From: Anagrus nilaparvatae
Taxonomy: Eukaryota; Arthropoda; Insecta; Hymenoptera; Mymaridae
Assembly: GCA_022575985.1 (NCBI GenBank)
Contig: JAKSXM010000263.1
Span: forward strand, 5,994,001 to 6,058,000
Length of the DNA: 64,000 bases
Direction of reading: 5' to 3'
The position numbers and the translations under genes were made by a program. Below are positions 56,700 through 64,000 of the stretch, in pieces (the first letter of the stretch is position 1; every line of letters starts with the position of its first letter). The notes under the pieces were generated by a model, which made no database searches, had not been told where the DNA came from, and worked only from the letters and a program-made list of their open reading frames with translations.

Positions 56700-57130
56700 T
56701 TTTGAATTTTTCAATTCAAAATATTTTCCGATTTTTCAAAATGGCCGACCGTAAAACTTGAAAAAATGTACTTTTAACTTTACAAGGGGGTTTTTTAGAG
56801 ATAGAAAAATGAATATGAGGTGGAAAATATTTGATTTTTCAATTCCACATATTTTCCGATTTTCCAAGATGGCCGACCGTAAAACTTGAAAAAATGAACT
56901 TGTAACTTTACAAGGGGGTTTTTTAGGGCAAGAAAAATTAATTCGAGGTGGGAAATATTTGATTTTCCAATTCCACATATTTTCCGATTTTCCAAGATGG
57001 CCGACCGTAAAACTTGAAAAAATGAACTATTAGTTTTACAAATGGGTTTTTTAGGGCAAGAAAAATGAATTTAAGGTGGAAAATACTCGATTTTTCAATT
57101 ACACTTATTTTTCAACAAGGTGGTTTTTTA
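56700..57130. repeat. ~127-bp tandem repeat
   Basis: About three and a half units. ATGGCCGACCGTAAAACTTG starts at 56742, 56869 and 56996; each is followed by ACAAGGGGGTTTTTTAGGG or a variant and an ATATTTTCCGATTTT block. The minus-strand frames of 66 and 80 codons across it simply read through the repeat. Confidence 0.9.
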
Positions 57131-58089
57131 GAGTAAGAATATTGAATTTGAGGTACGTGGAAAAAAGTCGACAAGAATTAAGCATTATAAATCGTCTAGG
57201 AGACTTTAGGGCACAGTAAAAATAAATACCGCTACAAAGTAATGGATTTTCAACCTAAAATTGAATTTTTGGGAATTCAAGACGGATGACCGAAAAAAAG
57301 ATTATGCCAGAAATTGGTATTTCTATACTTTGAACAAAGGATTTATCAGGTAGGTAAAATTTATTTTTCAGTAAAAATTTTTATTTAGCAATTTTTTAAA
57401 GTAATAACCTATAAAAATAAACAATTAATAATTATAGCATAACATGCAATTTATTTGCAAATTATAAAATAATTACAATTTAATGACTTTTACAATATTT
57501 GCTTATATCCATTTAATCAGTAGAAGCATCTAAAAATATAATGAAATGCAATTAATAAATACAACTTAATAATCTTAATTTAAGAAAAGATTTTAAAGTA
57601 AATGGTTTCAAAAGCGTATTGGTAATTCCATGAATAAATAGCACAAAATGGAACGCGAGGTATCAAAAATAAAAAATTTCTTTTTTTTCGATAAAACAAC
57701 TTAAAAATAGATTATTCCCCAAATTTGAAGGTTTTCAATAAATTTTTAAGTGTGCTGTTTTCTATTTTAATTATTTTGTAATATTGAGATGTATCCTTCT
57801 AAGGGTACTAAAGTTACTACACTCTTTTAAAATTTTCTGCAAAATTCTAATTTGTGTTCAGACTTTCATTTGGTCACGTGACTTAGCAGGAAATCATCAA
57901 AATATAATTAAAAAGTCAAAATTTAAAAAATTAAAATATTCTCTAAAATCAACATTACACTCTTATAACAAAAATTACCCTCGGTAAATTTTTTTCTATG
58001 GTATGTATACGCTTTTGGAAAAATTTGAGAAAAAAATTTTTTTTTTTCTGTGAGAAACTTTTCGTCTATTTTCACTTAAAGTTTCCCCA
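57131..58089. other. Intron sequence without supported features
   Basis: AT-rich. GGTCACGTGACTTAGCAGG at about 57872 resembles a patch at 9833, so a dispersed repeat is likely. No gene seen. Confidence 0.4.
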
Positions 58090-58222
58090 ATTTGGAACAT
58101 AAATCTGAATTTTCTCGCGATTTTTTTATGTAAAATTTGATAAGGAATTCGAATTTTTAGTCAGATTTTCCCCATTCTTGGTCAAATCTCGAGAAAATTC
58201 AGATTTATGTTCCAAATTGGGT
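58090..58222. repeat. Perfect 32-bp inverted repeat
   Basis: CCCAATTTGGAACATAAATC and the next 12 bases recur as an exact reverse complement ending in GTTCCAAATTGGG near 58222. The spacer is about 70 bp. It ends just before the RT fragment. Confidence 0.8.
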
Positions 58223-58239
58223 CAACTTATATATCAAAT

Positions 58240-59378
58240 ATATATCAAACAGGCTTTCGCAAATATCATAGTACTCAGTCTGCTTTAATTAAATTAACTG
58301 ATGATAAACGTCTGGGCAAGGAAAAGAAGCTAGCTACCCTGCTAATGCAGTTTGATTTTTGTAAGGCATTCGACAATGTTTCACCATCTAAGCTTCTTAA
58401 AAAACTTCAGGTGATTGGCTTTTCAAAGTCATCATTAATCTGGTTCTGGTCATATTTGAGTGGTCGCTCTATGTGTGTTGCCTCCAAAGTATCCTCTTCC
58501 TCATATCGTAATATAAACATAGGAGTGCCCCAAGGCTCAGTACTTGGTCCACTCCTGTTTTGTATTTACATGAATGATCTAAAGGATCACTTGGATGAGC
58601 ATAGCACTTTCAGGCTTTTGTATGCTGATGATCTTCATATATATGTCCAAACACCATTACATCTAATAGAGCAGGGCATAGAACAATTAAGTCAGCAAAA
58701 ATAGTGGTGTCATGGGCAGAAGCAAATGGCTTATCCTTAAATATTAAAAAGACCAAGGCCATTGTTTTCGGATCTTGTAAATCCTTAAAAACATTCAAAA
58801 TGCTAGACATACCAAAAATAAATCTCAATATGAATGGTGACTGTATCCAATTTGTGGATCAAGTTACCTGCCTTGGTGTTATACTTGATAATACCCTCTC
58901 CTGGCGTTCTCATATTCAACAGATCACCAAAAAAGTGAATAGGGTACTCTATGGTCTTCGAATCATCAGGCCCTGCACATCTCAAAATCTCCGTAAACGT
59001 CTAGTTGAATCACTAGTGATGCCGCATTTAGATTATTGTAGTGTTGTTTACTCTGATATTTCTAAACAGCTGACTGACCAGCTCCAGAGACTTTCTAACT
59101 GAAGTATTAGATATATTTTTGGTCTAAAACGGCAGGAGCATATTACTCCTTACAGGAGACGACTTAACTGGATGCAAATAACCACGCGCATGGACTATTT
59201 TGCATCGTTGACTATGTATAAAATAATACGTATGAAACAACCCCCTTTTCTGTTACCTCTATTTAAACCATACAAAAGAGACAGACCGACTCGTGGACCA
59301 CGTAAAGATCTGGATATACCCTCCGTTATACACAATTGGGGTTTACAATCTTTTCAAGTTAAATATGCTAAATTTTAA
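58240..59378 (+). pseudogene. CR1/L2-like reverse transcriptase fragment
   Basis: It starts inside RT at TGFRKYHSTQSALIKLTDD, then FDFCKAFDNVSPSKLL, GVPQGSVLGPLLF and the catalytic YADD at about 58626. A frameshift at about 58703 is followed by LNIKKTKAIVFGS, CLGVILDNTLSW and LVMPHLDYCSVVY. A stop at 59100-59102 precedes the thumb and C-terminal region up to 59378. The 5' half and the 3' end with tail are missing. It is related to, but clearly distinct from, the copy at 35.4-37.9 kb. Confidence 0.85.
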
Positions 59379-59447
59379 TGACATGCATAAATTGTCTTTT
59401 ATATAAAAATAATCTTTATTTTAATATAAATAAAATTTAAGAACAAA

Positions 59448-59711
59448 TGGGTCTACCCGGAACCTACACATTTCGATCTTGCTCATCTATTTTCTTACAC
59501 ATTTTATTATACGAAAAAAATATTACACATTGAATAAATTACCAAAATAAATCTTACACAAGTGTAGGAAAATTAATAATTAAATATTTTCCTACACTTG
59601 TGTAAGATTTATTTTGGTAATTTATTTAATGTGTAATATTTTTTTCGTGTAATAAAATCTGTAAGAAAATAGATGTGCAAGATCAAAATGTGTAGGTTCC
59701 GGGTAGACCCA
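59448..59711. mobile_element. Near-perfect hairpin MITE
   Basis: It starts TGGGTCTACCCGGAACCTAC and ends with the complement. Both flanks read AACAAA (59442-59447 and 59712-59717). Arms of about 125 bp pair almost completely around a centre near 59580. The duplication length (6) does not by itself fix the superfamily. Confidence 0.85.
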
Positions 59712-60908
59712 AACAAATTATAATTTTTTTGTTTTTTTTTGCATTAATATAATATTATGTGCTAAAAAAAATTCATTGCTTCCTTTATTATGTTCAATAG
59801 CTTCATTTTCCAGATCTAATATGATATTAAATTATTGAAATTATTCCGTATAGATATTTTTATTGCTATAGCACGATACACACATATTTGCTGCGCTTAA
59901 ATTTTGCTTAAATTGCTTGAAAGTATAAGCATTTTCTGTAATTTTCAAGCGATTCCAGCAAATTGGCTTCCAGATTTAGGCATATTTTTTTATAAATTTA
60001 TTATTTTACATTAATTCATGTTTATTAATGAATTTCTCTAAATATTGAATTATTTTTTTTTATTTTAAAAAAAATTTAATTTAATTTTCGATGTACACAA
60101 AAACACTATATGTATTAGAATATATTATATTATTTACTACATTAGCTTTAACTATAATATGAATATATTTGCATAAAAATTATAAAAAATATATGTCTTT
60201 TAAGCGCGGGAGTCTATTATTATATTATTATATAATATAAAACGTATCGTTAAAACGAGGGAGTTCCCTACTGTTTCCCTTGCTATAGTAGTTGGGGAGT
60301 ATATTTTGGGGAATATGTTCTCGGGAGAGTTTCAAAAATTTTAGCTAGTTTTTTAATTTTAGTAGCTCAAAAAGTGTGGTAAAAGTAATGGTTAGTTTTC
60401 TACTCATATGCAAGCTTCAGTTTTATTGATACTACTATCAAACCAAAATTTGTGCTTGCATAAAATTTGAGAATTAATATCTAGAATAACAATTCTATCG
60501 TTTAAAAAAAAAAAACGCATCGTTCGGATAATTAGAACCAATTTTGATAAAAAAAGTTCGAAGGGTTGTAACTCTTTTTTTTATCAATATTTTTTAAAAA
60601 ATCTAACGGCCCCGGCTAGTGAAAGAGTCAAAGAACCCATGGTTAAATTTTGGTGGAAAAATATTTATTTTTAGTAAAATTATAGCGATTTGAAAATGAC
60701 CATGAAAAGTGTTCCGTTTTTTCCCCACTTTTTTCCCACCTTTTTGGACATAACACTTGTCCTAATTAACTTAGAAACTTGACCTTTCGTATAGGAGTAG
60801 AAGAAACAATTTTCCATAAGAAAAATTTTATGCGGATGTTTTGTGACCATTTTTGAAGAAGTTATTCAATAAAAGCGGGAAGTGCACATTTTTATTTATC
60901 CGACAGTA
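59712..60908. other. Intron sequence without supported features
   Basis: AT-rich with small homopolymers. No open frame above 60 codons with recognisable character, no repeats with clear ends. Confidence 0.45.
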
Positions 60909-62094
60909 CCCATTGAACACAAGTCGCCAGCTAGAAAAAGCAAAGCTGGTATCGCTGGCGATACGCTTAACTTACGCCAGCGCTGTCAGCGCTAACATAC
61001 CAAAAAAGATTTCATCTCACGAAAAGTAAGCGTTTCACAAGCTGTGATCGCTCGCGAAAAAATACAACGTTATGTCAGCGTTTCATCAGCGATTCTCGCT
61101 TAAAATTTTTATTTTTTATAATCTACTTTACCGGCAGTTTATTATCAAATAATTTTTTGAATTATTTTATTCTATTTATTATATTCTATTTATTAACTAT
61201 CTAGAGCAGACAACATTGGCTTCCAAGAGATCTTAATTGTTCTAATAAATCTAAAATTTTCAAGACTGTAAAAGCTATTTTTCAAACATAGCCCAAAAAT
61301 ATAGGTTTTTTTGCCCTATAGATATGTAAAAAATTTTTATGCCCAGTATAAAGGTCAATTTGAAAATGTAATTTTTTTTTCATTAATTAATTTATTATAA
61401 AAAATGGGCTTGCTTTGGTAGGCCAATAGCAATAACGCGCTTAAAGGTAATCAACTAGAAAAAATATTTAAAAAACAATTTTTTCAACATTAAAAAATTT
61501 TAAATAATTATATTTTATTAAAAAACAAATAATAATGAAAATTTTTTTATAATTTTTAAATAAATAAATTTATTTTAAAATCATATGCTTAAAAAATAAT
61601 ATTAAAATTTACGAAAAAAAAAAACATATAATGAATCAAAAGAATCGTGTTACCCATATTTATAAAAATTTATTGTAATTTCTTCTGTGGTGTGATGGTA
61701 TGTTTTGAAACTGGCAAGCCGAAGATAGCGAGTTCGCCGCTAGGTCGAGTCAGGTAAAAAAAAAAAAAAAAATTGTTTATTTTAAATTAAAAAAAAAATT
61801 ATACAAATTCTAAATATAAAAAAAAATAAATAGGTATAGTGAATAAAAAAAATAAAAAAAAAAAAAAAAATTTTTTTAAATATTTTTTAAAATTATTTAG
61901 AGAGCTGTAGTCGCAAGCGAAAAGCTTGCTTATCACTAGCGGATACCTGAGCGTTTCGTTGGCGAAGAACGTCAACCAAACGCTCGTGTATAAGGACATG
62001 AAATATCGGCGTAAAGCTAACGTTTGATGCCCGCAACTCGAGCGTATATCGCTGGCGAAACGACAGCGTTTATGCAGCGTTTGTGTTCATTGGG
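60909..62094. mobile_element. TA-flanked TIR element with tRNA-like core (E2)
   Basis: Ends CCCATTGAACACAAG and, on the other strand, CCCAATGAACACAAACG, flanked by TA (60907-60908, 62095-62096). Both subterminal regions are unusually GC-rich, with many AGCG/CGCT motifs (CGCCAGCGCTGTCAGCGCT near 60975; TCGCTGGCGAAACGACAGCG near 62050). The middle is AT-rich with poly-A tracts and no transposase. A tRNA-like segment lies near the centre. Confidence 0.8.
61688..61758 (+). ncRNA. tRNA-like sequence inside E2
   Basis: TGGTGTGATGGTATG (A-box-like) is followed by GATAGCGAGTTCGCCGC and GGTCGAGTC (degenerate B box), then an A-run. The order and spacing resemble the tRNA-like core of E1, but it is more decayed. 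Confidence 0.45.
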
Positions 62095-62096
62095 TA

Positions 62097-62538
62097 TATA
62101 TCTATATTTAAATTAATATAAAATATACATGTAAGTAAAAAAAACGCACACATTTTTGTTGGTGATCCGACAATTTTATAAAATTACTAAAGCTCTTTGG
62201 TAACTTTGTTAAAATTTAGTTTCCTAATTATAATTAAAATTTTTGTTGAATATTATTTTTTTTTATATCGTTGTCATTTTAGTAACATTGTACAAAAAGT
62301 TACGAAATTTCTACAAATTTACTAAACACTCTCGGTAATTTTGTAACATTCCAAATTTTGATTAGTAATTTTGCTAAGAATAAATTTTTTAAATCCTTTC
62401 TATCAAAGTTACTTAAGTGGCCTTGGTTTTTTATATTTAATTACGAATTTTGATTAGTTTCTTTGTTTTATTTCTTAAAATCGTTTTCTACAATATCGAA
62501 AAACTTTATAAAATCTCTAGTTTCTGTACAAAGCCAAT
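62097..62538. other. Intron sequence without supported features
   Basis: AT-rich, with loosely repeated GGTAACTTTGT/TAGTAACATTGT motifs. No gene. Confidence 0.4.
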
Positions 62539-63633
62539 TGTTGCGTAGGCATAGTAATATTCCCCCCCCCCCCCTAAAATGATAATCCCTCCAGAGCCTC
62601 CAGATAATCTGTAGCGTAATTATCGGATTATCAAATTTTATTCTCAGGTGATACGAGAATCCTTTATATTCGGACCTTAAAGTTATTTTAAGGTTGGTTT
62701 ATTGTAGAGGAAAATAAATTAACCAAAGTAGTTGAATATAACTTGTTTATTGAAAATACTCTAAGTTCCATAATATAAGTATAAGTACAAGATGCTAGTA
62801 TTGAGATACTATTAATATATAAGGCGATCAAACGAAAGTTAGAGTAAGAAGTGTCTTAACCAAGTGTCTCGCGACATCCCTGGACAGTAGCTTCTATGCG
62901 TTAAACCGTGTAGCAGAATGTAGCTACTGAATGAGGAGAATTTTTATGTTATCGCAGGTGTCTTCTATATCAAGTTCAAAGTTTGTCCTTTGACGTCATA
63001 CATGCTATTTTCATATTGACTTTCAATCTATAAGCTCGTAAATACCATTACCACATATTGTTTCTTATTTTTTATATTATTTAGTGATCTCTTTTACTAC
63101 GCATCTTCCACGTTATTAAAAATAAGAAATATAATATTACAAAAACATATATGACATTTTTCCAATACTATGCCTACGCAACTAGAGGTGGACGATACGA
63201 GACGATACCGAGACTTTAGGCTTGTCTCGTCTCGGTATCGGAAATTTCGAAATTTTGCAGTCTCGTCTCGGTCTCGTCTCGGTCTCGTCTCGTTTTCGAG
63301 AAAGTCAGGAAAATATTTTGCCCACATACTTTTTTAATCCTTAAAAGATTATGAGATCTGGTGGAAAATTCAAGGTATCACTGTTGATAATGTATCATCA
63401 AATAAAACTTAATGTTTATGAAAATTTATGCTGTGATAAATCAAAGAAAACTATAATTCTAACTATTTTTTAAGTATACAGTCTTAATAAGAATATTAAT
63501 TTTAATGCTTTTTTACTTATTGTAAAAATTTAAATTAACTAAATGTATTAATAACTTTTTTTTTCGAAATCGAGACGAGACCGAGACGAGACCGATACTG
63601 TTCTCGCAGTCTCGTCCACCTCTATACGCAACA
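62539..63633. mobile_element. Probable solo LTR split by a hAT MITE
   Basis: It starts TGTTGCGTAGGCATAGTA. The same 18 bases, inverted, form its other end (before the MITE at 63165-63182, the last bases completed after it). Flanks are CAAT on both sides (62535-62538, 63634-63637). Without the MITE it is about 645 bp. TG...CA and a 4-bp duplication favour an LTR; the long perfect inverted ends would also fit a small DNA transposon. Confidence 0.6.
63183..63624. mobile_element. hAT-type MITE with GAGACGAGACC repeats
   Basis: 442 bp with ends TAGAGGTGGACGA and TCGTCCACCTCTA. An exact 8-bp duplication, TACGCAAC, flanks it (63175-63182 and 63625-63632). An 8-bp duplication and AGAGGTGG-like ends are typical of hAT elements. 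Inside each end are tandem GTCTCGTCTCG / GAGACGAGACC repeats. No transposase. Confidence 0.92.
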
Positions 63634-63753
63634 CAATGATTTAACCAAATTTACTGCGACATAAACATATTAAAACATATTTAGTTTTATAAAAATATAT
63701 TTGTAAATTACAATTTTTATTTTCTTAAATTGTATAATTATTTAATTATTTAC

Positions 63754-63928
63754 CCTCTTGATCGTAGTCCACTTCATGCGTTGTACTAAATAAGTAATTT
63801 GCTTCATTTTGAAATTTAGTTGTAGTATCTAGAATTACTTTGTGCATATCTAAGACTTCTTCTTCTAATAACTGAAGCGCAGAGACTGCTTCATGAAATG
63901 TGTAAAGATCTTGAGAAATTTCACCCTC
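63754..63928 (-). CDS. Kinesin-13 (KIF2A/Klp10A-like), penultimate coding exon of the tail
   Basis: On the minus strand the acceptor CAAACTTTAG precedes 58 codons plus one base, and GTAAAT follows as donor. The product begins EGEISQDLYTFHEAVSALQL, continues with a Glu-rich LEEEVLDMHK helix and ends THEVDYDQE. The kinesin-13 tail has the same order (helix with an LLEEH-type block, then EVDYD) just before the YATQLEAIL segment. Here that segment lies in the exon at 41376-41527. The motor domain would be upstream, beyond the right edge of the window. Two independent blocks plus exact phase make this identification strong. Confidence 0.9.
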
Positions 63929-64000
63929 CTAAAGTTTGAAATAAAATTCAGTAGCAATAATTAAAGATAGGACGAGTAATATAAATTAAAAAAATAGAAT

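Larger units (their letters stand above)
41528..63753 (-). other. 22.2-kb kinesin-13 intron
   Basis: It is bounded on the minus strand by a GTAAAT donor at 63753 and an ACAG acceptor at 41528, with matching phase (1/2). It contains all MITEs, foldback families, probable solo LTRs and TE fragments listed from 42.0 to 63.6 kb. An extra small exon within it is not needed, because the family alignment is continuous across the junction. Confidence 0.8.

Noticed and set aside
56736..56995. Frames of 66 and 80 codons on the minus strand
   Set aside because: They read through a 127-bp tandem repeat in different frames.

Overview
This is a strongly AT-rich, eukaryotic, almost certainly insect nuclear window. 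It is intron and intergenic DNA dominated by nested mobile elements. There are no operons, ribosome binding sites or dense genes. Evidence for an animal (probably insect) host: spliced exons with AG/GT borders, a Ty3/Gypsy retrotransposon primed by tRNA-Ser, CR1/L2-like non-LTR retrotransposons, a FLYWCH/MULE transposase fragment, a hAT-type MITE and a TTAA-type MITE. I cannot name the species; a hymenopteran is only a guess.

Host genes. The best host gene is a kinesin-13 (KIF2A/Klp10A-like) on the minus strand. Its last coding exon is at 41376-41527 and the preceding exon at 63754-63928. They join in phase across a 22.2 kb intron full of transposons. At the left, a plus-strand exon pair (5862-5964 and 10506-10540, with poly-A signals to 10666) looks like the 3' end of an unrecognised host gene. 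A decayed C2H2 zinc-finger array lies at 6992-7445.

Layout. 0-10.8 kb: foldback repeats, a C-rich minisatellite, the first host exons. 10.8-15.4 kb: an intact, young Ty3/Gypsy element with 159-bp LTRs and a single 1413-aa Gag-Pol frame. 15.6-40.7 kb: a large inverted-repeat family (X) built of ~757-bp tandem units. X is interrupted by two insertions: a 16.65-kb palindromic element (Y, 16578-33228) and a decayed CR1/L2-like retrotransposon (35.0-39.2 kb). 41.4-63.9 kb: the kinesin intron, with TTAA, TA and hAT-type MITEs, four foldback families, two probable solo LTRs, a MULE fragment and a second CR1-like RT fragment.

The most unusual object is Y. It starts AG, ends CT, has 6-bp flanking duplications (TAAATT) and is Polinton/Maverick-sized, yet shows no polymerase, integrase, ATPase, protease or capsid gene. 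It is instead a giant palindrome. Each arm, plus a third internal arm, carries the same three short reading frames: a 217-aa FLYWCH-like zinc-finger protein, a 72-aa protein with a myristoylation-like start, and a 44-aa basic frame. The internal arm ends in a captured piece of the neighbouring Gypsy 3' LTR and its flank, so it was made after the Gypsy insertion. Assembly error must be excluded before this structure is taken at face value.
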